Shown: positions 26,473-35,472, counted from the stretch's first letter. The stretch is DNA of 64,000 bases from Bacteroidetes bacterium HGW-Bacteroidetes-5 (GCA_002842515.1 PHDC01000001.1:1054001-1118000), one strand, 5' to 3'. Program-made: numbers and translations. Notes: generated by a model not told the origin, from the letters alone.

Positions 26473-28245
26473 TTAAAAGATTCCCCGCTCTACATAACTG
26501 GTATGAAGCAGTTCGTGAGAGTGGTGACCCAGCGGCTCTTTTAGAAATTCACTGTAAATTGCTTTAATAGCCGGATTATCGTGAGATTTGCGAATAGCGT
26601 GCATAGAGTCCTCTTTGTAGATTGAATCTGCCCTCTTTTGCCTGATTGCCCAGGTTGTAGGAATAGCTTGTCCTCCACCGCCAAGGCATCCCCCCGGGCA
26701 GGTCATAACCTCTATGAATGCATACGGAGATTTCCCCTCCTCAATCTGCTCAAGGAGTGTCCGGGCATTTTTGAGTGAGTGGGCAACGGCAACCTTAATC
26801 TTGGTTCCGTCAATATCCAGCTCGGCCTCTTTAATCCCCTCAAAACCTCTTACTACATTCAGGTCAATCTTAGGAAGCGGTTTACCTGTAATAACCTCGT
26901 ATGCGGTTCTTACTGCTGCCTCCATCACCCCTCCGGTTGCTCCGAAAATTACTCCGGCACCGGTTGAGATTCCAAGAGGGTGGTCAAACTCCTCTTCCGG
27001 AAGTGAGCTAAAGTCAACTCCTGTCTTTTTAAACATCTTGGCAAGCTCCCTGGTGGTTAGAACATAGTCCACATCGTAGAAGTTCTCTTTGTCTGTAAGA
27101 TTGAGCTTATCTTTCCAGTAGTGAAAAGCTGAGTTCATCTCCGGCCTTTTACACTCAAACTTCTTGGCTGTGCAAGGCATTATTGATACAACGACAAGTT
27201 TACGCGGGTCAATATTGAACTTCTCGGCATAGTAAGTCTTTGCTACTGCCCCAAACATCTGTTGAGGAGATTTGCAAGTGGAGAGGTGTTTCAACGATTT
27301 AGGGAAAAAGTGTTCAATGAATTTTATCCAGCCCGGAGAGCAGGATGTTACCATTGGAAGTGTGCCTCCGTTTTTAATGCGGCTAATGAGCTCAAAGCCC
27401 TCCTCCATAATGGTAAGGTCGGCTGTAAATTGAGTATCAAATACTTTATTAAACCCAAGTTTCCTTAGAGATGAAACCATCTTACCGGTAACTAACGCAC
27501 CTTCACTCATACCCATCGCCTCGCCGATACCTACCCGGATTGCGGGAGCAGTCTGTACAACCACAATCTTATCGCTATTATAGATGTCTGCAAAAACAGC
27601 CTCGGTATCGTCCTTCTCTACAATTGCAGCAGTAGGACACACAAGTGCACACTGCCCGCAATTTGTACAGGCAACATTACCAAGACCCCTATTTTGATAG
27701 GTGCCAACCTTACTTCTTAGCCCCCTGCCTGCAAAATCTATTGCATAAACAGTCTGAACATCTGCACAAACGGCAATGCAACGGCCGCATAATATACATT
27801 TATCGGGGTTTCTTACCAGTGATAGGGATGTTTCATCCGAAGCCTCAGTTGGTTTTGTGCGGGGGAATGAGGTCTCTGTCATTCCAAGCTCTGCAGATAG
27901 GCTCTGTAGCTCACAATTTCCGTTTCTCTCGCATATAAGACACTCTTTTGGGTGGTTTGCAAGTATCAGCTCCAGATTTGTTTTCCTGGCCTGGTTAATT
28001 GCCGGAGAGTGAGTTGTAATCTCCATCCCCTCATTTATGCTTGTCACACAAGATCTTACTAACGATTTTGCCCCCTTTACATCTACCACGCATATTGCGC
28101 AAGAGGCATTGTGAGATACATCTTTAAGATAACACAAAGAGGGAATCCTTATACCGGTCTCAAGGCAGGCCTCAAGAATGGTCTTCCCTTCTGTAACTTG
28201 ATGGTCTCTCCCATCAATTTTAACATTTATAAATTTATTTTCCAT
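26473..28245 (-). CDS. hydA: [FeFe]-hydrogenase 2 catalytic subunit HydA
   Basis: 590 residues with the same module order as the plus-strand HydA: [2Fe-2S] (CYLKDVSHNASCAIC), His/Cys cluster (HPKECLICERNGNCEL), two [4Fe-4S] motifs (CILCGRCIAVC, CTNCGQCALVCP) and an H-cluster domain with L1 TSCSPGW (27348-27328), L2 MPCTAKKFE and L3 VMTCPGGCLGGGGQ. The two HydA proteins are clearly paralogous but differ throughout, and this one has an insertion after the L2 motif (NSAFHYWKDKLNLTDKENF). A canonical AGGAGG (28258-28253) seven bases before ATG 28245 overlaps the end of the upstream hydB. It is the last gene of the hydC-hydB-hydA operon. Confidence 0.93.
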   Translation of the reverse strand: MENKFINVKIDGRDHQVTEGKTILEACLETGIRIPSLCYLKDVSHNASCAICVVDVKGAKSLVRSCVTSINEGMEITTHSPAINQARKTNLELILANHPKECLICERNGNCELQSLSAELGMTETSFPRTKPTEASDETSLSLVRNPDKCILCGRCIAVCADVQTVYAIDFAGRGLRSKVGTYQNRGLGNVACTNCGQCALVCPTAAIVEKDDTEAVFADIYNSDKIVVVQTAPAIRVGIGEAMGMSEGALVTGKMVSSLRKLGFNKVFDTQFTADLTIMEEGFELISRIKNGGTLPMVTSCSPGWIKFIEHFFPKSLKHLSTCKSPQQMFGAVAKTYYAEKFNIDPRKLVVVSIMPCTAKKFECKRPEMNSAFHYWKDKLNLTDKENFYDVDYVLTTRELAKMFKKTGVDFSSLPEEEFDHPLGISTGAGVIFGATGGVMEAAVRTAYEVITGKPLPKIDLNVVRGFEGIKEAELDIDGTKIKVAVAHSLKNARTLLEQIEEGKSPYAFIEVMTCPGGCLGGGGQAIPTTWAIRQKRADSIYKEDSMHAIRKSHDNPAIKAIYSEFLKEPLGHHSHELLHTSYVERGIF

Positions 28246-28247
28246 AA

Positions 28248-31200
28248 TTATTCCTCCTCATTATTAACAGATACTCTAACATCGCAGCGCAGACACCTTG
28301 AAGCCTCTGCATAAGCCTGCTCTCTTGAATACCCAAGATTGATCTCTTTGAAATTCCCTATCCTCTCCTCAAGTGGTCTCTTGATTGAGTAGTGTCTGTT
28401 ACCACCTTCAGGTTTTAAAGGAACATCATCGCTGTAATCAAATCCTCTGAATAATTTATGGAAACGTCTCTTGTTCATTAATTTGTAATCTATAATCTCG
28501 GCCGCCTTCTTCGCAATTCCCATAGCCTCGGCAGCTGTTGCCGGCCCTGTTATTGCATCACCTATAGCGTAGATTTTAGGGTGGTTTGTCTCAAAAGTGA
28601 AGTGGTCTGCATATACATTTCCGTCTGAGAGAGTTCTTAACCCGAACTCTTTTAGGAATGGAGCTTCCACCTCCTCGCCGATTGCCATAATTACTGTATC
28701 GCATCCAATAATGAATGACTCTCCGGTAGGGACAGGTTTGCGTCTGTTAGAGAGGTCAATATCACCGCAATTCATTTTGGTAAGCTCTATTCCCCTCACC
28801 TTGTCATTAACATCTGCAAGAATCTCCTTAGGATTGCTCAAAAATAGGTAGTTTACACCCTCTATCTCGGCCTCTTTAATCTCATCTTTGTTGGCTGGCA
28901 TATCAGATTTGAGCCTTCTGTAGACAACAGTCACCTCTGCACCAAATCTGTGGGCAGTTCTCGCTGCATCTATCGCAACATTACCTGCTCCAATTACAAC
29001 TACATTCTTGCCAATGTTTGGTATCTCCCCCTTGGATACATCCTTAAGGAAATCCATACCGGAGATAACCCCCTCCAGATGGTTACCCTCGATGTTGAGC
29101 ATAATATCCTTGTGAGCACCAATAGCAATAATCACTTTGTTATAATCTCTCTCGAGCTCCTCCATTGAGATATCTTTGCCGACAACGGTATTAAATACAA
29201 AATGTACTCCCAGATCTTTGATAAACTGAATTTCGTGGTCCAGAGTCTCTAGAGGAAGTCTGTACTTAGGTATTCCCCAGCGTAAAATTCCACCTGCAGC
29301 GCTTTCGGACTCAAATACTGTAACATCGTGTCCAAGGCGAACCAGGTAGAATGCTGCAGTTAACCCTGCAGGGCCACCGCCGATGATTGCAATTTTTTTG
29401 TATGTCGGAGGTAGCTTCTCCTTGATAAGTCTGTTGTAGATTCTCTGAGATTTACCCTCTTTGTAAACGGTATCCGATATGTATCTGTGTATATCTCCCT
29501 GTGAGACGGGAGCATCAATGGTTTCACGCAAACACTTCATCTGGCAGTGGAAGTGGCATATACGACCTATTGTAGATGGTAGCGGATTATCTCTTAGAGT
29601 AGATTCAAATGCATCCTCAAGTTTATCCTCTTTAAGCAGGGTCAGGTATCTTGGGATATTCATATGGAGAGGACAGCTGTTTACACAAAGTGCCGTAAAG
29701 AGTGAGTGGCAAATACCGGGCTCACACTTCTTCTCTATCATATGGTGGTCATACTCATCCCGGAAATATCTTAAGGTTGTCAAAACCGGGTTTGGTGCTG
29801 TCTGTCCCAGCCCGCAAAGAGCTGTGCTTTTAATAACCTGTCCCAGTTTTACCAGTGTGTCAAGATCTTCCGATGTAGCTTTACCCTCAGTTACTCTGTT
29901 TAGAATATGGAGTGTTTGTGCGAGTCCCTCCCGGCAAGGGGTGCACTTTCCGCACGATTCGCCATTGGAGAACTCTGTGAAATATCTGGCAACGTCAACC
30001 ATACAGTTATCTTCGTCCATCACCACCATTCCTCCGGACCCCATAATGGTTCCCAAAGCGTTAAGAGACTCATAATCTACGGGAGTACTCAGGTACTCAA
30101 CAGGGATACATCCGCCCGAAGGGCCACCCGACTGAACAGCCTTAACCCTTTTGTGAGTTCCGGTACCCTCCCCGATTTTGAAAACAATCGTCTCCAGTGT
30201 AGATCCCAACGGAAGCTCTACAAGACCTGTATTCTTCACTTTTCCAACCAGAGAGAAAACTTTTGTTCCCGAACTCTTTTCGGTTCCGGTGCCTGTCAGC
30301 CACTCTCCCCCTTTGGAGATAATTACCGGAATATTGCACCAAGTCTCAACATTGTTGATGTTGGTCGGTTTTCCGTAAAGACCTTTTTGTGCAGGATAAG
30401 GAGGCCGGGGTGTCGGGCGTCCGGACCTGCCCTCAATACTATGTATCAGGGCTGTCTCTTCGCCGCATACGAATGCTCCCGCTCCCTCTACAATGTCAAT
30501 ATCGAAATGGAAACCGGAGTTCAAAATATCATCTCCCAGCAAACCTCTCTCTTTAGCCTGTTTGATTGCACCTTTTAGCCTCTGAACAGCCAAAGGGTAC
30601 TCCGCTCTGATATAGACAACCCCTTTTGAAGCGCCCATTGCATAGGCACCAATAGTCATCCCCTCTATGAGCATAAACGGGTCACTCTCAATTTCGTTTC
30701 GGTTCATAAATGCTCCGGGGTCACCCTCATCTGCATTACAAATAATGTACTTCTGGTCTGCCTCAACCTTTGCCATCAGCTCCCATTTTACGCCTGTAGG
30801 GAAACCGGCACCGCCGCGACCTCTCAGTTTTGAACTCTTCACCTCATCAATTATCCCGACAGGGGTAAGATCGTGAAGGGCTTTATATAGCGGGAAAAAT
30901 CCTCCTACTGCCACATACTCTTCAATATCGTCAGGTACTATAAGCCCGCAGTTACGCAGTACAATCTTCTTTTGCCATTTGAAAAAAGGCACCTCATTCC
31001 AGAGAGGATACTCGGTGAGCCCCTCTCCAAATTTGAATTTCCCTGTTATAAAATCCCACTCCTCAATCCTGCATATAATGTTTCTGTACGGCATTATCCC
31101 CTTCTCTATTCCTATAACGATAGGAACTACATCATTTTCCGAAACCCGGTGCATTATAATAAGTGGCTTCCCGGGTATGTAAATGTTAATAAGAGGCTCT

Positions 31201-31412
31201 TCGGCACAAAAACCGAAACAACCGGTTTTCTTTAAAATTATGTCCAGATTGCGCTCTTTTATTGTTCTCTCAAAGCTGTCAAACAGCACCTCTGCTCCGC
31301 GGCCGATACCGCAGGTTCCCATTCCTATCGCAACATAAGGTTTGTCAGGAAGGATTTTCTTTGCAGCAATCTCTTTTAGCTCTGTAAGCTTAGCAAAGTC
31401 TGATATTCTCAT
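28248..31412 (-). CDS. HydB-GltD/NfnB fusion flavoprotein of [FeFe]-hydrogenase 2
   Basis: 1054 residues, two oxidoreductases in one chain. Residues 1-125: thioredoxin-like [2Fe-2S] domain (GTCGIGRGA, TGCFGFC). About 190-555: NuoF-like NADH/FMN domain (RGRGGAGFPTGVKW, CNADEGDPGAF, CGEETALIHSIEGR), SLBB, and the [4Fe-4S] ligands C487, C490, C493 and C533. About 560-1045: a GltD/NfnB-type module, with cysteines C563 to C627 for two [4Fe-4S] clusters, an FAD Rossmann motif (IIGGGPAGLTAA), and a second one (VIGAGNVAIDAART) followed by VVYRR, whose arginines favour NADPH. The usual two-cluster C-terminal domain of HydB is replaced by this module. AGGAGG lies nine bases before ATG 31412. Linking H2, NAD(H) and NADP(H) is the inference. 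Confidence 0.92.
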   Translation of the reverse strand: MRISDFAKLTELKEIAAKKILPDKPYVAIGMGTCGIGRGAEVLFDSFERTIKERNLDIILKKTGCFGFCAEEPLINIYIPGKPLIIMHRVSENDVVPIVIGIEKGIMPYRNIICRIEEWDFITGKFKFGEGLTEYPLWNEVPFFKWQKKIVLRNCGLIVPDDIEEYVAVGGFFPLYKALHDLTPVGIIDEVKSSKLRGRGGAGFPTGVKWELMAKVEADQKYIICNADEGDPGAFMNRNEIESDPFMLIEGMTIGAYAMGASKGVVYIRAEYPLAVQRLKGAIKQAKERGLLGDDILNSGFHFDIDIVEGAGAFVCGEETALIHSIEGRSGRPTPRPPYPAQKGLYGKPTNINNVETWCNIPVIISKGGEWLTGTGTEKSSGTKVFSLVGKVKNTGLVELPLGSTLETIVFKIGEGTGTHKRVKAVQSGGPSGGCIPVEYLSTPVDYESLNALGTIMGSGGMVVMDEDNCMVDVARYFTEFSNGESCGKCTPCREGLAQTLHILNRVTEGKATSEDLDTLVKLGQVIKSTALCGLGQTAPNPVLTTLRYFRDEYDHHMIEKKCEPGICHSLFTALCVNSCPLHMNIPRYLTLLKEDKLEDAFESTLRDNPLPSTIGRICHFHCQMKCLRETIDAPVSQGDIHRYISDTVYKEGKSQRIYNRLIKEKLPPTYKKIAIIGGGPAGLTAAFYLVRLGHDVTVFESESAAGGILRWGIPKYRLPLETLDHEIQFIKDLGVHFVFNTVVGKDISMEELERDYNKVIIAIGAHKDIMLNIEGNHLEGVISGMDFLKDVSKGEIPNIGKNVVVIGAGNVAIDAARTAHRFGAEVTVVYRRLKSDMPANKDEIKEAEIEGVNYLFLSNPKEILADVNDKVRGIELTKMNCGDIDLSNRRKPVPTGESFIIGCDTVIMAIGEEVEAPFLKEFGLRTLSDGNVYADHFTFETNHPKIYAIGDAITGPATAAEAMGIAKKAAEIIDYKLMNKRRFHKLFRGFDYSDDVPLKPEGGNRHYSIKRPLEERIGNFKEINLGYSREQAYAEASRCLRCDVRVSVNNEEE

Positions 31413-31926
31413 CTTTATTATCCTCCTGTAAGTTTTGTAATATTTTTTTAATCTGTTCCGAAGTTACATTGCTATAGATGACACCGTCAACTGCTACAAC
31501 AGGGGCCAGGGCACATTGGCCAAAGCACGCAACTGTCTTAACAGTTATAAGTCTGTCCTCGGTAGTAAAACTGGTCTCTCCGGCCTCAAGCGCATCTTTG
31601 CAACCCGGCATAGTCGAAAGATCGTCCAGAAGCACTTTTGACCCTTTAGTGTGGCAGGCTGTTCCCCGACATACTATAATGGTGTGCTTACCTTGTGGTT
31701 TAAGGTTAAAGAATGAGTAAAAGGTCGCAACGCTGTAGATTTGAGAAAGCGGAACCTTTGTCTGTGATGAGAGATAGTCCATACTCTGCATATCCAGGTA
31801 CTTGTACTCACTCGCCTCCTGGATCTCCTCCATTGTGGTGAGCAACTCGCCCGGTTTGCCCTTGTGCTTGGAGATAATCTCGTCGATTGCAGATTTGCCG
31901 ACGTAGTTCTCTTCGTGTGTGTTCAT
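31390..31926 (-). CDS. hydC: NuoE/HydC-like [2Fe-2S] subunit of [FeFe]-hydrogenase 2
   Basis: 178 residues. Cluster cysteines are C86 and C91 (VCRGTACHTKG) and C134 and C138 (VACFGQCALAP); IYSVATFYSFFNLKPQGKH is the typical helical-to-ferredoxin junction. First gene of the minus-strand operon; its 3' end overlaps hydB by 23 bases. A TAAGTTTG promoter box is about 70 bases upstream and a perfect inverted repeat lies further up. It should connect the HydB FMN site with the HydA clusters. Confidence 0.91.
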   Translation of the reverse strand: MNTHEENYVGKSAIDEIISKHKGKPGELLTTMEEIQEASEYKYLDMQSMDYLSSQTKVPLSQIYSVATFYSFFNLKPQGKHTIIVCRGTACHTKGSKVLLDDLSTMPGCKDALEAGETSFTTEDRLITVKTVACFGQCALAPVVAVDGVIYSNVTSEQIKKILQNLQEDNKDENIRLC

Positions 31927-31997
31927 AGGCTCTTTAAAAGTTTTGGTTTGTATTTATTTTTGATCGAAATTCCATATAATGAGGGCATTTCACAGAT

Positions 31998-32030
31998 CAA
32001 ACTTAACCTTTCAACACATTATAACTACAA
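31998..32030 (-). promoter_or_regulatory. Putative promoter of the hydCBA-2 operon
   Basis: On the minus strand TTG (32030-32028), 22-base spacer, TAAGTTTG (32005-31998). This gives a leader of about 65 bases before hydC. Confidence 0.5.
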
Positions 32031-32048
32031 TCTTCACGGTTTAAGTTA

Positions 32049-32064
32049 CGATTTTATCAAATCG
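32049..32064. promoter_or_regulatory. Inverted repeat in the hydrogenase/AraC intergenic region
   Basis: CGATTT-TATC-AAATCG is a perfect 6-bp inverted repeat centred about 50 bases upstream of the -7 box of the hydrogenase operon. TATCAAAT also recurs as a direct repeat at 32055-32062 and 32066-32073. This is a candidate operator; the binding protein is unknown. The rest of the 323-base gap (31927-32249) contains promoter-like boxes but no gene. Confidence 0.4.
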
Positions 32065-32222
32065 GTATCAAATATAGCGAATATCTATAACATATCTAAA
32101 CATTTTTGAGTATAAATTGAATGTGCAGACTATCTATTTATTAGGCAACCTATTATTTATATGGTGAAAATTTGAGATTCTGCCAATGTTAAATTGAGAG
32201 TGGGTTTTAAGAATGGTTTTGC

Positions 32223-32230
32223 TAACTTTG
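32223..32230 (+). promoter_or_regulatory. Putative -7 promoter element for the AraC-type regulator
   Basis: TAACTTTG matches TAnnTTTG, 19 bases before ATG 32250. The nearest TTG (32194-32196) is 26 bases upstream, longer than ideal. Confidence 0.45.
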
Positions 32231-32249
32231 TCTTACGAACATAGAACTT

Positions 32250-33416
32250 ATGATAGAATTTGTAGTCTTTACCCTTCCAATGTTTGTCTCCCTATTCTGG
32301 TCAGTTGCCCTATTTGCAGATGCAAAGCGGGATGACAAACCTAGAGTTCTGCTTGCGGTTTTTATGTTGTTTGCCTCTATCCTCTATGCCTCACACGCTG
32401 TCTACTTCTCCGAAGATTATGACATCTACTTAATAATGGATCCTCTCTACACTCTGGCATCTCTCTCTGTCTTTCCGCTCTTCTATCTCTACATAAAGAC
32501 TATTGCAAAAGATAGTAACCCAAAACCAAGAGATTTTTGGATGCTTTTACCGGGTCTGTTTTTTGGTGTTGCAACTGCTCTCTTTTTTATTATTCTCTCT
32601 CCCGATGAGCTCTTCGCATACATCAGGAATATGGTTTACAAAGAGAAGACAGATTTTATATTCTCTACCGCAGCAAAAATTCAGATTATACTCTATAAGG
32701 TTGGAAGAGTTGTATTTGCCATCCAACTTATACCATCTGTCTACTTCAGCTGGAAGCTTATTTCTGCATACGACAAAAAAATTAAAGAGTTTTACTCATC
32801 TACAGAGGAGAGGACACTCACCTGGGCCGGGAATATGATGATTGCAATGGTGAGTGCAGCGATTTTCTCCCTAATTCTAAACACCCTTGGAAAGGCCTTC
32901 TTTATTCACGACTCTATGTTACTGCTGTTCCCCTCACTGGCATTCAGCACTATACTGTTTACCATAGGATTCCTGGGATTTAAACAACAATACTCCATTC
33001 AAACATATCAGGGTGATATCCTCAAAGATAATAACATTAGCCACAAACACTCAACAGAGGCAACACGTAATAAATTACACGACGAACTGCTTGTACTCCT
33101 CAATGAAAAAGAGATCTTCCGTAATACAAACCTTAGAATTACAGATATCTCAGAAAAACTAGGGACAAACAGATCTTATGTCTCCAATATCGTAAACAAC
33201 GAGTTTAAATCTACCTTCTCCGATCTTATTAACCACTATAGGGTCGAGTATGCAAAAAAACTACTTCTTGACCAAAAGTTATATATACTGGAGTATATCT
33301 CCGAAGAGTCCGGCTTTGCTTCTGTAAATTCATTCCTTAGGGCATTCAAAAAAGAGACCGGAACAACACCGGGTAACTACAGAAAGGAGATAAAAAGAAA
33401 AATTTTAAATCAATAA
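32250..33416 (+). CDS. Membrane-anchored AraC-family transcriptional regulator
   Basis: 388 residues. The first 250 contain about seven membrane helices (for example FVVFTLPMFVSLFWSVALFA and ILYASHAVYFS), and the C-terminus from about 285 is an AraC-type double helix-turn-helix (LRITDISEKLGTNRSYVSNIVNN, then LEYISEESGFASVNSFLRAFKKETGTTPGNYR). This architecture is common in Bacteroidota and is thought to sense signals at the membrane. It is divergent from the fusion-hydrogenase operon across a 323-base gap and followed by a SIMPL gene after 8 bases. Its targets are unknown. Confidence 0.86.
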   Translation: MIEFVVFTLPMFVSLFWSVALFADAKRDDKPRVLLAVFMLFASILYASHAVYFSEDYDIYLIMDPLYTLASLSVFPLFYLYIKTIAKDSNPKPRDFWMLLPGLFFGVATALFFIILSPDELFAYIRNMVYKEKTDFIFSTAAKIQIILYKVGRVVFAIQLIPSVYFSWKLISAYDKKIKEFYSSTEERTLTWAGNMMIAMVSAAIFSLILNTLGKAFFIHDSMLLLFPSLAFSTILFTIGFLGFKQQYSIQTYQGDILKDNNISHKHSTEATRNKLHDELLVLLNEKEIFRNTNLRITDISEKLGTNRSYVSNIVNNEFKSTFSDLINHYRVEYAKKLLLDQKLYILEYISEESGFASVNSFLRAFKKETGTTPGNYRKEIKRKILNQ

Positions 33417-33424
33417 ACAATATA

Positions 33425-34126
33425 ATGAAAAGGGTTTTATTAATTTTAGCTATAATACTGACAGCTTATAAAATGAGCTCTCAGGAGAAAAACTTTATTG
33501 ACCAAAACTATATCGAAGTTGCCGGCAGAGCCGAGAGAGAGTTCGCTCCCGACGAGATCTATCTGGAGGTGACAATAACCGAAAAGGATAACAAAGGGAA
33601 GGTCTCCATTGAAAAACAGGAGAGGGATCTTTTTAAAAAGTTGACCAATATTGGTATTGACATCTCAAAGCAGGTGCAAATCAAGGATATCAGCACCTCA
33701 TTAGAAAAATACTTCCTTAAAAAGAGCTCCATTTTAATGACTAAAACCTACATTATAATGGTCAACGGAACCCCTCAGCTTATAGCTCTTTTTGAGCAGT
33801 TAGAGCTCTCTGGAGTAACCGATGTTAAGATTACCCGGGCAGAGCTCTCCAATATTGAACAGGCCGGACGGGAGGTGATGGCCGAGGCGGCACAAAACGC
33901 CAAAAAGAGTGCAGATGTAGTTGCGCTTGCTCTGGGAAGAGTTGTGGGTAAAGCAATCTATATCCAAAGCTACGCAAGCTTCCCGAGAACTTTATATGTC
34001 AACACAGAGTATAAAAGGCAATCTATGGACTCCGCTCTTATGTTATCTGCAGATATGAATTCGCAGCCGGATTTCCAGAAGATAAAGCTGGAGCATCAGG
34101 TAACAGTAAGATTTTCTCTGGAATAA
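33425..34126 (+). CDS. SIMPL domain (DUF541) exported protein
   Basis: 233 residues with an N-terminal signal (MKRVLLILAIILTAYKMSSQ). YIEVAGRAEREFAPDEIYLEVTI at the start and VALALGRVVGKAIYIQSY near the C-terminus fit the SIMPL/DUF541 family, periplasmic proteins of unclear role linked to stress tolerance in some bacteria. It lies 8 bases after the AraC-type regulator and 29 bases before the serine hydrolase, so the three may be co-transcribed. Confidence 0.8.
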   Translation: MKRVLLILAIILTAYKMSSQEKNFIDQNYIEVAGRAEREFAPDEIYLEVTITEKDNKGKVSIEKQERDLFKKLTNIGIDISKQVQIKDISTSLEKYFLKKSSILMTKTYIIMVNGTPQLIALFEQLELSGVTDVKITRAELSNIEQAGREVMAEAAQNAKKSADVVALALGRVVGKAIYIQSYASFPRTLYVNTEYKRQSMDSALMLSADMNSQPDFQKIKLEHQVTVRFSLE

Positions 34127-34155
34127 AATCAACTTGTAAATTAGAAAATTAGACG

Positions 34156-35472
34156 ATGAAGAAGAGGTCTGTAAAAAAAGGAGGTCGAAAGTATTTGATA
34201 CCTGCAGCCATTCTGCTTGTGCTTCTCTTCTTCTTGTTCGGATTCAACAGAACCTTCTCGCTATCAGACCTGGATATCTCATTGGACGAAGAGCTGCCTG
34301 TTGCCCTCAACCATCTTCTTAGTAATGAGATGTCAAATCTGGAAGAGACCAAAAAAATGGACGATCAGATTGAGCGGTTTATGCATAGATGGGAGATCAA
34401 GGGGGCCTCTCTGGCAATAATGAAAAACGAGCGCCTTATATTTGCCAAAGGTTACGGTTGGGCAGACAGGGAGGCAGGGGATAGCACAGAGGTAAGACAC
34501 ATATTTAGAATAGCCTCAGTATCCAAATTAATCACAGCTGCCGCAATAATGAAACTTTGGGAGGATGGTAAACTCTCTCTCTCAGACAAGATCTTTTCAG
34601 ATAATGGAGTTTTGAACCTTCCTCAATTTTCTAAAATCAGAGACAAAAGAGTAAAAGATATTACTATAGAACATCTGCTCCGTCACAAAGGGGGTTTCTC
34701 AAACAGAGCCGGAGACCCAATGTTCAACCTTGCCGAGGTTTCAAAGAAACTTAATTTAACAAGAGCGGCAACAACCGATGAGATAATCTCATATGCACTC
34801 TCACAGAGGCTGGGTTACCAGCCCGGTTCCGGAACAAGATACTCAAATGTTGGGTATCTTATTCTCTCCAGGGTAATAGAGGCTGTTACGGGAGAGAGTT
34901 ATCAGGAGTATGTAAAAAAGAGCGTTCTATATCCTGCAGGAGTTTATGATATGCATATTGCAGGTAATCTTTACAGTGACAAACTATCTAATGAGGTAAA
35001 ATATTACGGAGCTAACGACGAAGAGATGGTAGAATCATTTGACGGAAGCGGCAGATTAATGCCCAGATGGTATGGAGGAAACAACATAGAGGCTCTTCAA
35101 GGTGCAGGCGGCTGGACAGCATCTCCTTCGGAGCTTCTTAAACTTGTGGCTGCTTTGGATGGAAGGGATAACATTAAGGATATTCTCTCAAAGGAGTGCA
35201 TAGAGATTATGACCTCATCGAGCTCATCAACTCTTCCAATTGGGTGGGCTAAATGCACACCAAACGGAGATTGGTCCCGAACAGGCACACTATCCGGAAC
35301 CAGTGCAATGGTTAAATACAACAGGGATGGTTACTCCTGGGTATTTGTAACAAATACCAGCTCCTGGAAAGGTTCCCGATTCCCCGGCTACATAGATGCC
35401 TTTTTTCGGGGTGCAATACAAAAGGTTACAGAGTGGCCGCAAAGAGACCTATTTGAATTTAAAACTGAATAG
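34156..35472 (+). CDS. Serine hydrolase, class C beta-lactamase fold, membrane-anchored
   Basis: 438 residues with one N-terminal membrane helix (YLIPAAILLVLLFFLFGF) and a periplasmic penicillin-binding-protein-like domain. The catalytic SXXK is SVSK in RIASVSKLITAAA (about residue 121); the YXN motif is YSN in SGTRYSNVGYLILSRV. The final KTG-like region is not obvious (possibly SRTGTLSGT). Such proteins are peptidases or esterases more often than drug resistance enzymes; substrate unknown. The end overlaps the convergent TonB-dependent receptor by 14 bases. Confidence 0.85.
   Translation: MKKRSVKKGGRKYLIPAAILLVLLFFLFGFNRTFSLSDLDISLDEELPVALNHLLSNEMSNLEETKKMDDQIERFMHRWEIKGASLAIMKNERLIFAKGYGWADREAGDSTEVRHIFRIASVSKLITAAAIMKLWEDGKLSLSDKIFSDNGVLNLPQFSKIRDKRVKDITIEHLLRHKGGFSNRAGDPMFNLAEVSKKLNLTRAATTDEIISYALSQRLGYQPGSGTRYSNVGYLILSRVIEAVTGESYQEYVKKSVLYPAGVYDMHIAGNLYSDKLSNEVKYYGANDEEMVESFDGSGRLMPRWYGGNNIEALQGAGGWTASPSELLKLVAALDGRDNIKDILSKECIEIMTSSSSSTLPIGWAKCTPNGDWSRTGTLSGTSAMVKYNRDGYSWVFVTNTSSWKGSRFPGYIDAFFRGAIQKVTEWPQRDLFEFKTE

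Noticed and set aside
29479..30578. Long plus-strand ORFs opposite hydB-2
   Set aside because: They are antisense to conserved NuoF and GltD motifs and have no recognisable domain.
34156..35472. Beta-lactamase resistance gene
   Set aside because: The fold and SXXK/YXN motifs are shared with peptidases and esterases; nothing in the sequence indicates antibiotic hydrolysis.
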